Below, piece by piece: positions 1 to 9,203 of a DNA stretch of 64,000 nucleotides. Origin of the DNA: Tannerella forsythia (GTDB lineage: Bacteria > Bacteroidota > Bacteroidia > Bacteroidales > Tannerellaceae); assembly GCF_001006485.1 (NCBI RefSeq), contig NZ_JUET01000058.1, positions 62,001-126,000 on the forward strand. The letters are read 5' to 3'. The notes beneath the pieces were generated by a model, which did no database searches, was not told the origin of the DNA, and saw only the letters and a program-made list of their open reading frames with translations. A program made the translations under genes and the position numbers. Positions within the stretch are counted from its first letter, which is position 1. The number at the start of each line of letters is the position of its first letter.

Positions 1-248
1 TCATCAGACGCGAGCAGCACCTCCGTCGCCTCTTGCGACGCTTTTTTCAAGTCTGCAACCAGCTTTTTCTTTTCCGCCGGAATGACGTATTGCGGTGCGT
101 AATCGTTCTCAATATCAATACTGAACTCTTTCGTTTTCAAGTCGCGGATGTGTCCGTAACTCGACATGACCCGATAGTCTTTACCCAAAAATTTCTCGAT
201 GGTTTTTGCTTTTGCAGGAGACTCTACGATAACCAGTTTTTTTTGCAT
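1..248 (-). CDS. topA: DNA topoisomerase I, N-terminal part (cut by window edge)
   Basis: Reverse-strand translation from the ATG at 248 begins MQKKLVIVESPAKAKTIEKF, the start of the TOPRIM domain of type IA topoisomerases, which relax negative supercoils. The conserved Glu in VESPAKAKTI and the start of the acidic motif (LLASDE at the edge) are visible. Only about 82 residues lie inside the window; the gene runs on to the left. It diverges from valS, and a TATCTTTG box on its own strand lies about 110 bases upstream of the start codon. The identity is secure from the N-terminal signature; nothing can be said of the rest. Confidence 0.93.
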   Translation of the reverse strand, partial: MQKKLVIVESPAKAKTIEKFLGKDYRVMSSYGHIRDLKTKEFSIDIENDYAPQYVIPAEKKKLVADLKKASQEATEVLLASD

Positions 249-358
249 CTTTTCTCGTTGTTCTTTTTTTAAATCCGGGGCAGAGATTGTGGCACGGAAA
301 GGGAGAAACTGTTCGTTTTTCTCTCTCAAAGTCGTGCTTATCTTTGCTTTTCGGGGTG

Positions 359-366
359 CAAAGATA
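359..366 (-). promoter_or_regulatory. Probable -7 box of topA
   Basis: The reverse strand reads TATCTTTG, an exact match to the Bacteroidetes TAnnTTTG -7 element. It lies 111 bases upstream of the topA start codon in the divergent topA-valS interval. No clear -33 TTG at the right spacing was seen. Confidence 0.5.
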
Positions 367-396
367 CAAAAAAACTACATTCTCGATTATATTTAT

Positions 397-404
397 TATT
401 TTTG
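397..404 (+). promoter_or_regulatory. Probable -7 box of valS
   Basis: TATTTTTG fits TAnnTTTG and lies 36 bases before the valS ATG. A second forward match, TATCTTTG at 339-346, overlaps the region used by topA and could be an alternative start point. Neither has a well-placed TTG, so the choice between them is uncertain. Confidence 0.5.
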
Positions 405-440
405 CGCCGACTGTTGATAAAGCATCAATAACAAGAGCAA

Positions 441-3110
441 ATGGAATTAGCAACGAAATACGACCCCTCGTCGGTCGAAAGCAAGTGGTATCAATATTGG
501 TTAGATAACAGGCTGTTTGCCTCGAAGCCCGATGGGCGCGAACCGTACACCATCGTGATACCGCCACCTAACGTGACCGGAGTATTGCACATGGGGCACA
601 TGCTCAACAATACGATTCAGGATATTCTGATCCGTCGTGCGCGCATGACGGGGAAAAACGCCTGTTGGGTGCCGGGCACCGATCATGCTTCCATCGCTAC
701 GGAGGCCAAGGTCGTAGCGCGTCTGGCCGAAAAAGGAATACGCAAATCGGACCTCACGCGGGAGGAGTTTTTAAAACATGCCTGGCAATGGACGGAAGAG
801 CACGGCGGGATTATCCTGCGGCAGCTCCGTAAACTCGGCGCCTCGTGCGATTGGGAGCGTACAGCATTCACCATGGATGAGACCCGCTCGGCAAGTGTGA
901 TCAAGACCTTTTGCGATCTGTATAATAAGGGGCTGATATATCGTGGCGTGCGTATGGTTAACTGGGATCCCGCAGCCTTGACGGCTTTGAGCGACGAAGA
1001 GGTGATCTATAAAGAGCAACAGGGGAAACTTTATTATTTAAGGTATAAGATCGTCGGTGAAGAAGGGTATGCCGTGGTCGCTACCACACGCCCCGAAACC
1101 ATCATGGGCGATACGGCCATGTGCATCCATCCGGATGATCCGAAAAACAGACATTTGCACGGCAAACAGGTGATTGTGCCGCTTGTCAACCGCGTTATTC
1201 CCGTGATTGAAGACGATTATGTCGATGTCTCCTTTGGTACGGGCTGTCTGAAAGTGACGCCCGCTCACGATGTGAACGACTATCTGCTCGGTGAAAAATA
1301 TAACCTTCCTTCGATCGATATATTCCATGACGACGGCACCATTGCTCCGGCAGGTCAACTCTACGTGGGTATGGATCGGTTTGAAGTGCGCAAACGGATC
1401 GTGCAAGACCTTGAGGCGGCCGGATTACTCGAGAAAACGGAAGACTATATAAATAAGGTAGGCTTCTCGGAGCGTACACAGGTAGCCATTGAACCGAAAC
1501 TTTCGATGCAGTGGTTCCTGAAGATGGAAAAGCTGGCGCGTCCCGCTCTCGATGCGGTGATGAACGATGAGATCGTCTTTCATCCGTCGAAGTTTAAAAA
1601 TACGTATCGCCACTGGATGGAGAACATCAAAGACTGGTGTATCAGTCGTCAGTTGTGGTGGGGACACCGGATACCGGCCTATTATGCTGTCCCGACGAAT
1701 CTCCCTCAGGGTGAGACGCCGTCTACGGTTACGATTGTAGCCGAGACCGAAGACGAAGCACGCGCGATAGCCGGGCAGCATCCTGCTTTGGGTGGCGCGG
1801 GAAGAACGTATACGTTGCGTCAGGATGAAGATTGCCTCGATACGTGGTTCTCTTCATGGCTGTGGCCGATCGCTCTCTTCGACGGGATGAACCGCCCCGG
1901 TAACGAGGAAATGGCGTATTACTATCCGACGTCCGACTTGGTCACCGCTCCGGATATTATTTTCTTCTGGGTGGCGCGTATGATTATGGCCGGCTATGAA
2001 TACGAGGGGAAGATGCCGTTTAAAAACGTCTATTTTACCGGTATCGTGCGTGATAAGCTCGGCCGGAAGATGTCGAAATCGCTGGGTAATTCGCCCGATC
2101 CCCTCGAATTGATCGAGAAGTATGGCGCCGATGGCGTGCGTATGGGAATGATGCTCTCCGCACCGGCCGGCAATGATATTCTGTTCGATGAATCTCTTTG
2201 TGAGCAGGGACGTAACTTCAATAATAAAATATGGAATGCGCTGCGTCTCGTAAAAGGCTGGACGGTAGCCGATCTTCCGCAGCCCGAATCTGCCGGAATT
2301 GCCGTCAAGTGGTTTGAGGCGCGTGTCGCCGCAGCCATCGAGGAGTTGAACGACGATTTCTCAAAATATCGCATCTCAGAAGCGTTGATGGTCGTGTACA
2401 AACTTTTCCGCGATGAATTCTCCTCATGGTATCTCGAAATGGTCAAACCGGCATACGGTCAGCCGATCGATGCGACTTCATACGCAGCCACACTCCGGTT
2501 TTTTGAACAGTTGACGTTGCTGCTTCATCCGTTTATGCCGTTTATCACCGAAGAAGTGTGGCAAGCGCTTGTCGAGCGCCGGCCCGGCGAAAGCATCATG
2601 GTAGCGCAAATGCCCGATGTGGGCAATAAACATGACCGGCTCGTCGCGGATTTCGAGAACGTAAAGAATATCGTAGCCGCCGTCCGTTCGATACGTCTTG
2701 AGCGGAACATCCCGAACAGGGAGCCTCTGACGCTCCAAATCGTATCGGGCGATTATGACGATGCTTACAATACGGTGATTACGAAGATGTGTCATCTGGA
2801 GCAGATTGTGCGTGCTCCGAAAGATGAGACGTCGGCATCGTTTCTGGTCGGTACGACGGAATATGCCGTGTCGCTCGGAAGTACGATCGACGTTGCCGGG
2901 GAGGTGAAGAAGATGCAGGAGGAGATTGATTACCTTGAAGGGTTTCTGGCTTCAGTCATGAAAAAGCTCGGTAACGAAAAGTTTGTCGCTCATGCGAAGC
3001 CTGAAGTCGTGGCTAATGAGCGCAAAAAGCAGGCCGATGCCGAAAGCAAGCTGAAAACGCTGCGTGAAAACGTTGAGAAGTTGAAAGGAAGAGATGCCGA
3101 TGTGCGATAA
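441..3110 (+). CDS. valS: Valyl-tRNA synthetase
   Basis: This class I aminoacyl-tRNA synthetase (889 aa, normal for bacterial ValRS) charges tRNA-Val in the cytoplasm. The HIGH motif appears as HMGH at residues 50-53 after the PPPNVTG signature. The KMSKS loop is exact at 543-547. The editing (CP1) insert with [12 protein letters not shown] lies between them. The last 65 residues are a charged helical stretch matching the C-terminal tRNA-binding coiled-coil arm. The start follows a TAnnTTTG box by 36 bases. The next gene starts 17 bases inside the valS end, so the two are probably co-transcribed. Confidence 0.97.
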   Translation: MELATKYDPSSVESKWYQYWLDNRLFASKPDGREPYTIVIPPPNVTGVLHMGHMLNNTIQDILIRRARMTGKNACWVPGTDHASIATEAKVVARLAEKGIRKSDLTREEFLKHAWQWTEEHGGIILRQLRKLGASCDWERTAFTMDETRSASVIKTFCDLYNKGLIYRGVRMVNWDPAALTALSDEEVIYKEQQGKLYYLRYKIVGEEGYAVVATTRPETIMGDTAMCIHPDDPKNRHLHGKQVIVPLVNRVIPVIEDDYVDVSFGTGCLKVTPAHDVNDYLLGEKYNLPSIDIFHDDGTIAPAGQLYVGMDRFEVRKRIVQDLEAAGLLEKTEDYINKVGFSERTQVAIEPKLSMQWFLKMEKLARPALDAVMNDEIVFHPSKFKNTYRHWMENIKDWCISRQLWWGHRIPAYYAVPTNLPQGETPSTVTIVAETEDEARAIAGQHPALGGAGRTYTLRQDEDCLDTWFSSWLWPIALFDGMNRPGNEEMAYYYPTSDLVTAPDIIFFWVARMIMAGYEYEGKMPFKNVYFTGIVRDKLGRKMSKSLGNSPDPLELIEKYGADGVRMGMMLSAPAGNDILFDESLCEQGRNFNNKIWNALRLVKGWTVADLPQPESAGIAVKWFEARVAAAIEELNDDFSKYRISEALMVVYKLFRDEFSSWYLEMVKPAYGQPIDATSYAATLRFFEQLTLLLHPFMPFITEEVWQALVERRPGESIMVAQMPDVGNKHDRLVADFENVKNIVAAVRSIRLERNIPNREPLTLQIVSGDYDDAYNTVITKMCHLEQIVRAPKDETSASFLVGTTEYAVSLGSTIDVAGEVKKMQEEIDYLEGFLASVMKKLGNEKFVAHAKPEVVANERKKQADAESKLKTLRENVEKLKGRDADVR

Positions 3111-4161
3111 GGGTTCGGCAAGAGAAGGACGTTCGTCTCGGTTTTTATTCTCGGTGACAGGGCTTTGCCTGTTGCTCCTCGCTTCATGCAGCTCGTTACG
3201 TTATGTAGAGATAGAGACATACAACCCTTCCGAGATTGTCTTTCCGAAGAAGGTGCGTAAAATCCTGATCGTAAATAATGCCGTGGCGCAGCCGAAGGTG
3301 CGCTATGAAGCCTTACGGCCGATGAATTCGGCTGATACGATGGGTGTAAGAGCCGACAGTACGACATTCGATTTTTGCCGAAGGTTAGGCGAACGGATGG
3401 CTCAGTCTCCGCGTTTCGAGGATGTACGTCTTTATCAGGGCGCTTTACGGACCGATTCCTTTTTTGCTTCGGAGCAGCGTCTGACCGATGAAACGGTGCG
3501 GCGATTATGTGAAGAGGAGGGAGTTGATGCCGTGATCTCGTTAGACCGTTTGCTCTTTAAGATGAAAGGAGTACTTCGGCAGGGGGACTATCTGCCGGTG
3601 GAGTCGGTCGATGTCGAGGTGCTCGGCACGGTGCGCGCGACTATTCCCGACGGGAAGCGTGCTTTGGGAACCGTCCTGCTGTCCGACACGATACCGGTTA
3701 ATCTCGAGTGGGACTTGGCCGCAACGGAGAAGATCGAAGAACTTCCGCTGGAAGAAGTGTTGCATGGCGTGTCGAGCTATTTGGCCGATAAGACCCATCT
3801 GAATTTTGTTCCACACTGGAGCTCCGATACTCGCTGGTATTATACGGCTTCGGGATCACTGTGGAAAGAAGCGGCAGCTTATGCTGCGACAGATCATTGG
3901 GAGGAGGCTGCTGCTATCTGGCAGCGTCTTTACGACCGAACGCCCGAAGGGAAAGCTCAAGCGCGTTTGGCTGCCAATCTTGCTTTGAGCGAGGAGTTGA
4001 AGGGAGATCTGTCAAAAGCGCTGGAGTGGGCGGGGCGGTCGCATGAGCTTTGTCGCAAGTACTTGGGAGCGTCGGCCGAAGCTACGAGGAATCAGGCCTG
4101 TTATATCTCGGTCTTGGAACATCGGGTACACTCGGATGAAGCTTTGAGAAAGCAGTTTTAA
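3094..4161 (+). CDS. DUF6340-type lipoprotein with TPR-like C-terminus
   Basis: A 355-aa predicted lipoprotein: a basic N-region, a hydrophobic stretch and the lipobox LLASC near residue 32. The core (about 45-230) resembles the Bacteroidetes family DUF6340, of unknown function. Residues about 255-335 alternate W/Y/A/L in two helical pairs, like tetratricopeptide repeats. The first ATG (3094) and a second at 3100 are both possible; both overlap the valS end, so translational coupling is likely. It presumably sits on the periplasmic face of a membrane. Family assignment is from remembered sequence character, not a search. Confidence 0.75.
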   Translation: MPMCDKGSAREGRSSRFLFSVTGLCLLLLASCSSLRYVEIETYNPSEIVFPKKVRKILIVNNAVAQPKVRYEALRPMNSADTMGVRADSTTFDFCRRLGERMAQSPRFEDVRLYQGALRTDSFFASEQRLTDETVRRLCEEEGVDAVISLDRLLFKMKGVLRQGDYLPVESVDVEVLGTVRATIPDGKRALGTVLLSDTIPVNLEWDLAATEKIEELPLEEVLHGVSSYLADKTHLNFVPHWSSDTRWYYTASGSLWKEAAAYAATDHWEEAAAIWQRLYDRTPEGKAQARLAANLALSEELKGDLSKALEWAGRSHELCRKYLGASAEATRNQACYISVLEHRVHSDEALRKQF

Positions 4162-4493
4162 CAGAGTTTTTTTGCGTTGGCTGTTGAGGGGGGGCTTCGT
4201 TCGTGTCATTTTTTGCCTCCTTGTGGAACATTTTTTTATGTTCCACGATTAACAAATAAGAAGCAGGGCATCAGAATGATTGATGAGAGGGGGGCTGTCA
4301 GTAAACAGTTGCCAGCGTTCAGCCATCAGCGGTCGGTACATCGTGTAGGGGCGAGCCTCTGTGTTCGCCCACCATAACAACCGATTCGGCCTCGGATGAT
4401 AGAGACACAATGAATTGAATTCTGCCCTCTGCCGGGTACTTTTTTCTATTGCGGAATTTGCGATAATTCTTCTTCGAAAAACAAAACAATGCT
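4162..4493. other. Gene-free interval with palindromes
   Basis: About 330 bases without a credible gene. It holds a perfect 9-bp inverted repeat with a T6 loop (GTGGAACAT at 4223-4231, ATGTTCCAC at 4238-4246) and a GGGCGA/TCGCCC hairpin at 4349-4370. The latter belongs to a GGGGCGA...TTCGCCC sequence type that recurs in many bacterial genomes. Neither is followed by a T-tract, so neither is called a terminator. Confidence 0.45.
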
Positions 4494-4501
4494 TATCTTT
4501 G
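4494..4501 (+). promoter_or_regulatory. Probable -7 box for the 4565 gene
   Basis: TATCTTTG is an exact TAnnTTTG match 63 bases upstream of the ATG at 4565. No TTG lies at 19-20 bases; the nearest TTTG is 33 bases away. Confidence 0.5.
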
Positions 4502-4564
4502 TTCTTTTGAAAGCTGAAATTGTCCGCACATATCGGATAGAAAGGAATAAAGGGATAGAAGAAG

Positions 4565-5017
4565 ATGAAGCAAAATGTGAAGGTCCAGTCTGTGATAGAA
4601 TCGTTGTTTTTGTCGGTCGTAGAACGTTTGACAAAAGATCATGCGTTGCGCGTGATTAACAGCTTGGGGGTGCAATTGGACCTCGAGGCCGGCGAGATTC
4701 AGATTTTTGATGAGCAAGAGCGTCTGTTGAGGAAAAAAGTGATTTTCGATTGGGCCGATTCCAAGAATAAGGACGAAGCGTTTACTCCTCAAAAGATAGC
4801 CATGATTCGTTCGGCGATCAATAAAGTAGCCGGCGAAGGGGCTTTTGAACATTCGAATTTCATGAAACCGTTTGTGATTCGTCTCACAAACGAAGATTTT
4901 AGTACAATAGAAGCGCTTTATTCCGTGGAAGATACGCCCGGAGAAGGCGATTTGCTGAAAAGTTTGGATCGGGAATTGAAAGATTTTTACAGGAAACTCT
5001 TTTCGGATGTGGAATAA
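4565..5017 (+). CDS. Conserved hypothetical protein
   Basis: A 150-aa soluble, mixed-charge protein without signal peptide or membrane segment. I do not recognise the family. It reads as mostly helical with a central strand region (LEAGEIQIFDEQERLLRKKV) and an acidic C-terminus rich in Asp/Glu/Lys. Codon use matches its neighbours and the coding frame is clean, so it is very likely a real gene. It has its own TATCTTTG promoter box and is followed after 75 bases by tRNA-Thr, which has a separate promoter. No function is proposed. Confidence 0.8.
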   Translation: MKQNVKVQSVIESLFLSVVERLTKDHALRVINSLGVQLDLEAGEIQIFDEQERLLRKKVIFDWADSKNKDEAFTPQKIAMIRSAINKVAGEGAFEHSNFMKPFVIRLTNEDFSTIEALYSVEDTPGEGDLLKSLDRELKDFYRKLFSDVE

Positions 5018-5022
5018 GTTAT

Positions 5023-5030
5023 TATCTTTG
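5023..5030 (+). promoter_or_regulatory. Probable -7 box of the tRNA-Thr gene
   Basis: TATCTTTG, an exact TAnnTTTG match, lies 62 bases before the mature tRNA 5' end and just after the preceding stop codon. Confidence 0.5.
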
Positions 5031-5092
5031 CGCCCGGATAACGAATGTTTCTGTTGGGAAGCGATTCATGGGCGCGAGAGGAAACGAATTAC

Positions 5093-5165
5093 GCCGAAAT
5101 AGCTCAGTTGGTAGAGCAATTCATTCGTAATGAATAGGTCCCCGGTTCGAGTCCGGGTTTCGGCT
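5093..5165 (+). tRNA. tRNA-Thr (anticodon CGT)
   Basis: The 73-base sequence folds as a full cloverleaf: acceptor GCCGAAA/TTTCGGC, D-stem GCTC/GAGC, anticodon stem ATTCA/TGAAT with loop TTCGTAA, T-stem CCCGG/CCGGG with TTCGAGT loop. The anticodon at 5126-5128 is CGT, reading ACG (Thr). The discriminator is T and the CCA end is not encoded (CAA follows), so tRNA nucleotidyltransferase must add it. Confidence 0.95.
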
Positions 5166-5416
5166 CAAGCTAAAGAAAAACAATATTATATAATAGAGTT
5201 TTTTTTGATGTGCCTGCAAGGGTACAGGATGAAAAAACATAGGAGATAAAGCAATAAAATGCCTCGGATAATAGAATACATTCGTATTGAAAGAGTTCTG
5301 ACGATGAAGCGGGCTAGAGGCCTGGCTGCTGTTGCCGGAACTTTATATTTTGTACCTGAAAACGCCCCTTTTTGATAAGAAACAAATCAAGCATGAAAAA
5401 AAAAACAGGTTTATGA
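5166..5416. other. Gene-free interval upstream of tfsA promoter
   Basis: About 250 bases with no convincing gene. A T8 run at 5202-5209 may end the tRNA transcript. A 23-codon ATG frame at 5304-5375 has no support. Confidence 0.4.
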
Positions 5417-5446
5417 TTGCAGGAATAAAACAAATATGTATTTTTG
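5417..5446 (+). promoter_or_regulatory. Probable tfsA promoter (-33 TTG, -7 TATTTTTG)
   Basis: TTG at 5417-5419 and TATTTTTG at 5439-5446 are separated by 19 bases, the expected Bacteroidetes layout. It would give a leader of about 100 bases before the ATG at 5554. The last 45 bases of that leader are almost pure A/T, typical for highly expressed genes of this phylum. Confidence 0.6.
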
Positions 5447-5575
5447 TTGCATTGAACAGTATGTCCGGGAGGGTGGTATGCCTTGGCGGATGCGGTTTAT
5501 AAGAGGAAGAAAATAAATTAATTTACGTAGTATTAATATTTAATTATTTGATTATGAACAAAAAAAGTATTTACT

Positions 5576-8500
5576 TTGTTAGCGGCTTCGCTGATGCTGT
5601 TTATGACGGCGTTTATGGCGGATGCGCGACCCTTTTACGGGGATGCGGTTAAGTATCTTCCGGAGGGAATGGGCAAAGGAGCTTATCACTTAAAGGTAAC
5701 GCTGCAAACCGCTACCGGACCGGTCGATAAGTTCTTGGCAATGGATGAGTTTGGTTATATTACCCTGGTGGATTCCGCTTTTATTTATGGGGCGAGTGTA
5801 CCGGCCGATTCTTCGTATTGCAGACTGCGCGCTGCAATGTGGTGTGTGAATGTGACCAAGCCTGAGCTTTATGGCAAGGTGCCCGGTTTTGCTTTTACGA
5901 ATAAGGAGTATGGTGCAGGGCTGGAATTTGAGTATGAAAGCAGTATGTTTAAGAAAATGTGTGCGGGTATGGACGTTCATTCTCAGCGTGATCTCCCGTT
6001 AGTGGGAGGTAATCTTGGCATATGGAAGTTCTCCCGTACCTATAATACCGTGCCGCTGGAGCAGGAACAGTATCTTGCCATAGAGGTGAAGCCGGACTAT
6101 TATATGACGTTCGCCATTAACAAAACTTGTGGCGCTTCCGACTCTGTTCGTTTGGTTGTAGCTCATAAGGATGAATTCGATGTGAATGCCGATTTCTACA
6201 AGAAAGACTTGTTGAAATTCACCTTGGTTAATGCTCGTCCGAGAGTGCTTACCGCCAAGGACTTCAATACGATGATGTATGAATATTCGAAAGAGGAATA
6301 CCGTCAGCTTGAGTTCTCGCAGAAAGTTTCTGCCGGACAGGTAAACCCGTTTGAGCAGCCGTTGATGGCGGAAGATGTGACCGGTACCACCGGTGATAAG
6401 CAGTATCTGAACTTGAAGAATAAGGACGGTAAATATGTTACTGCTTTGGCAGGTAATACTGAAGAAAACTATGTGAATGATCTGGGGTATCGTTATCCGA
6501 AGATTGTGACCGGAGGGAAATCAACTTCCCAGCATAGCGACTGGCGTTTGGTATACTATCCTTCCGAGGACAGTCTGGTTATCAATGTACGCAGACTGAA
6601 TCATATGGTGGAGGGTGATAATGAAGATAATATGACCTATTTGGACGGTGAATATGATGGTTTGTTTAATCAAACGATTTGGAACTTCCTGACGGTACGT
6701 ATGCAGGATCTGTCGGCCGGCGAACGCGTGGTTACGGTAAGAAACAAACCGGCCAATGTGCGTGGATTCTTCAATATCAACAGTTGTGTATTGTACGATA
6801 AAAACCGTACAACGGTGGAGGGTGACTTGTATACCATTAAAGATAAGGATGGACGCTATTTGGTCGTGCCGATGTATGCCGGTAACTTTACTCCGCAATG
6901 GTTGCGCCTTGACGAAAATGAAGTAGCGAATATGACTCCTTCGTATCAATGGTATGTTGAACAGGTGAACGAAGGTTCCAGCATCTCGAAGATTCATCTG
7001 ATAAATCGTGAGTTTGATGATATCCGTATCGAATATGTGCAGATATACAATGATTATGAGCTTTTCAAAGGAGTTTGGTGGCGTTTGGACCCGAAGAATA
7101 AGAAGAAAGATTATTCGCCGGTGATGGGCAGAAATTTCGTAAACAAAGAAAGCTTTATTCGTGTTCCAAGACCGTATCGTAACGACCCGTATTTGGGATA
7201 TCGTTTCTTTAGCCGCAAACCGAGCCAGTTTGGTAAGGAAGATGGCGGTATTGCCGAAGCAACCGATTCACTCAACTGGTTCGCTTATACATTCCAGTAC
7301 TTAAGCGGTTTGAGCGGAAATCATTATATGGGCTTCGACGAAAAAGCTTCGAATAAAGACACCATTCTCTATGTTTTGAAGGGAGAAAAGACGTACTTCC
7401 AGTTGGTAATACCCGACTCCTTGCGTAAGGAAGCATATGGTACCGAACGATATGGTATTGGATGGACAAGCAACAGTCCGCTGAAGAGCAAATTTACCAA
7501 AAAAGGTACGGATGACTATATCGCACCGTTGGAAAGATGGTACTATCATCTGCAAATCAACGACTATTGGAAGTTTAAACGGAATGAATACTATTTGGTG
7601 TTAGACGATAACGGTCGTTACGGATATACGCCAGAGGTAGTCGCCAATGCTCGTAAACTGAATAAAGCCAAATTCTATCTGCGTTTTACGTATCAGGTAG
7701 ACGGCAAGAACTATTACGCCTTGCTCGATCGTATCGATCTTTCTAACTTCCATTACTATACGGATATTACCGGATTGCCTATCACCGATACGGTAAGAGT
7801 ACATGATACCAGTCATGGATCCATAAAGAATAATTCGTTTGGAGTCGTTCATGCTTCTGTTGATGACTTGAACAACTACGTAAGAAGTCAACCCAAAACG
7901 GTCGGTGGGCAACGTGTTTCGACCTTTGCCATCTCGTGTGAGACGGAACCGCTTTATCGTCGTTTCAATACGACGGACGAAAGCGCCATAGGTTCCGATA
8001 ATCCGGATACGTTGAAATTCCATCGTACGGCTGTAGGAAAAGAAAGAGAATATTTGTATGAAGATGCACACAGTATCTATTCCTATGACATAAAGCGACT
8101 TCCGGGAAAGAATCATAGCAGTGTTAACTTCTTGGGCGTTCAGAATGAAGATGACGCCATTGCCAATAAGGATAAGGATCAAGTCTTCAAACGTCATTTG
8201 GATACTGATTGGGCTATATACGTAGATACGGCTTATGTAAACCGTGGTACGGGACATATCAAACCGCAGTATCTCTTGGCGGTAGATCCGAAATTCGGTT
8301 ATCTGGGCTGCCCGGTTTGCGGTGAAGATCAATTGAATCGTCCGTTCGTATATGCCCGTTATCTGCGTAACCAGACCGATTCGGCTCGCTTGGCCGGACA
8401 TCCGGACGGTACCATTGTGGATAAGGATTATATTTGGGATGCTAAATGGGAGCGCTTGTCGTTTGTACCGGCGATCCATGCAGGAGATACGTTGTATATC

Positions 8501-9094
8501 CTGAACGGCCGTCCGATCGAAGCCTTTATACAGAAGAAAAAGGAAGCTGACGGAACCGAAACCGAATATGTGAACTACAAGAAGTTGCGCAATGATTCAA
8601 AGGTTAAGATTGTCTTCTTAGGCAATAACAAGCATAAGGATGAGGTCTTCTCGTTCCGTTTCACGGAAGTGGGCGGTGGCTCGAACAAAGACTTTATGAT
8701 CGAATCTGAAACGACGAGGCGCGATGTTACAAAAGGCCGTATGATCGCTCCGATGAACGGCGGCTGGGTGAAGATTCAGAACGGTGTGCCGGTAATTAGC
8801 CGCGGTGCGTATACCGACTGGATTGCAGAAGCTGAAACATGGAACGTAAAGATGACGAAGAAGTCTCCGCTGGCCAATGCCGAAGCGTCTGTAACGGATG
8901 TGAAGGTGGTAGCCGGTGCCGGAGAAGTGATGATCCGCAATGCTTCGGGCAAGAAAGTGACGGTAAGCAATATCTTGGGTCAAACGATTGCGAAGGTAGT
9001 CTTGACGTCGGATAATCAAACGATTGCAGCTCCGCAGGGAGTGGTAGTCGTAGCGATTGAAGGTGAGAATGCAGTGAAAGCTGTAGTAAAATAA
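5576..9094 (+). CDS. tfsA: S-layer protein TfsA-like; ATG out of frame at an A7 tract
   Basis: Large secreted protein and paralogue of the next gene. The intact frame opens at TTG 5576. Just upstream, ATG AAC at 5554 is followed by seven A (5560-5566); with six A it would read MNKKVFTLLAASLMLF, matching the next protein's MNKKIFTLLAG. The restored gene would encode 1179 aa, the size I recall for T. forsythia TfsA. A signal peptide precedes ADARP. The D(S/T)(A/I/L/V/M/T) glycosylation motif occurs at least eleven times (e.g. VDSAF, TDTVR, VDTAY). The last 75 or so residues are a DUF6383-type/type IX secretion domain ending in KAVVK. It probably forms the glycosylated surface lattice with TfsB. 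The A7 tract may be a sequencing error, slippage or a real mutation. Confidence 0.85.
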   Translation: MLAASLMLFMTAFMADARPFYGDAVKYLPEGMGKGAYHLKVTLQTATGPVDKFLAMDEFGYITLVDSAFIYGASVPADSSYCRLRAAMWCVNVTKPELYGKVPGFAFTNKEYGAGLEFEYESSMFKKMCAGMDVHSQRDLPLVGGNLGIWKFSRTYNTVPLEQEQYLAIEVKPDYYMTFAINKTCGASDSVRLVVAHKDEFDVNADFYKKDLLKFTLVNARPRVLTAKDFNTMMYEYSKEEYRQLEFSQKVSAGQVNPFEQPLMAEDVTGTTGDKQYLNLKNKDGKYVTALAGNTEENYVNDLGYRYPKIVTGGKSTSQHSDWRLVYYPSEDSLVINVRRLNHMVEGDNEDNMTYLDGEYDGLFNQTIWNFLTVRMQDLSAGERVVTVRNKPANVRGFFNINSCVLYDKNRTTVEGDLYTIKDKDGRYLVVPMYAGNFTPQWLRLDENEVANMTPSYQWYVEQVNEGSSISKIHLINREFDDIRIEYVQIYNDYELFKGVWWRLDPKNKKKDYSPVMGRNFVNKESFIRVPRPYRNDPYLGYRFFSRKPSQFGKEDGGIAEATDSLNWFAYTFQYLSGLSGNHYMGFDEKASNKDTILYVLKGEKTYFQLVIPDSLRKEAYGTERYGIGWTSNSPLKSKFTKKGTDDYIAPLERWYYHLQINDYWKFKRNEYYLVLDDNGRYGYTPEVVANARKLNKAKFYLRFTYQVDGKNYYALLDRIDLSNFHYYTDITGLPITDTVRVHDTSHGSIKNNSFGVVHASVDDLNNYVRSQPKTVGGQRVSTFAISCETEPLYRRFNTTDESAIGSDNPDTLKFHRTAVGKEREYLYEDAHSIYSYDIKRLPGKNHSSVNFLGVQNEDDAIANKDKDQVFKRHLDTDWAIYVDTAYVNRGTGHIKPQYLLAVDPKFGYLGCPVCGEDQLNRPFVYARYLRNQTDSARLAGHPDGTIVDKDYIWDAKWERLSFVPAIHAGDTLYILNGRPIEAFIQKKKEADGTETEYVNYKKLRNDSKVKIVFLGNNKHKDEVFSFRFTEVGGGSNKDFMIESETTRRDVTKGRMIAPMNGGWVKIQNGVPVISRGAYTDWIAEAETWNVKMTKKSPLANAEASVTDVKVVAGAGEVMIRNASGKKVTVSNILGQTIAKVVLTSDNQTIAAPQGVVVVAIEGENAVKAVVK

Positions 9095-9123
9095 TAAGGT
9101 ATTCATTAAATGGAAAGGAAGGA

Positions 9124-9147
9124 TGGCAGGCGATCTCTTGCCTGCCA
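9124..9147 (+). other. Intercistronic hairpin between tfsA and tfsB
   Basis: TGGCAGGC (9124-9131) and GCCTGCCA (9140-9147) form an 8-bp stem with an 8-base loop. No T-tract follows, so it is more likely a processing or mRNA-stabilising structure, or a partial attenuator, than a terminator. Confidence 0.55.
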
Positions 9148-9203
9148 CTCCGAACTTTCCAACCCATACGAATTGAATATTAATATTAAAAATGATAATG
9201 ATT

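Noticed and set aside
5304-5375. 23-codon ATG frame upstream of tfsA
   Set aside because: Very short, GC-rich in an AT-rich leader region, and without promoter or family support.
7601-8479. 292-codon reverse frame inside tfsA
   Set aside because: Antisense shadow of a long, clean coding sequence.
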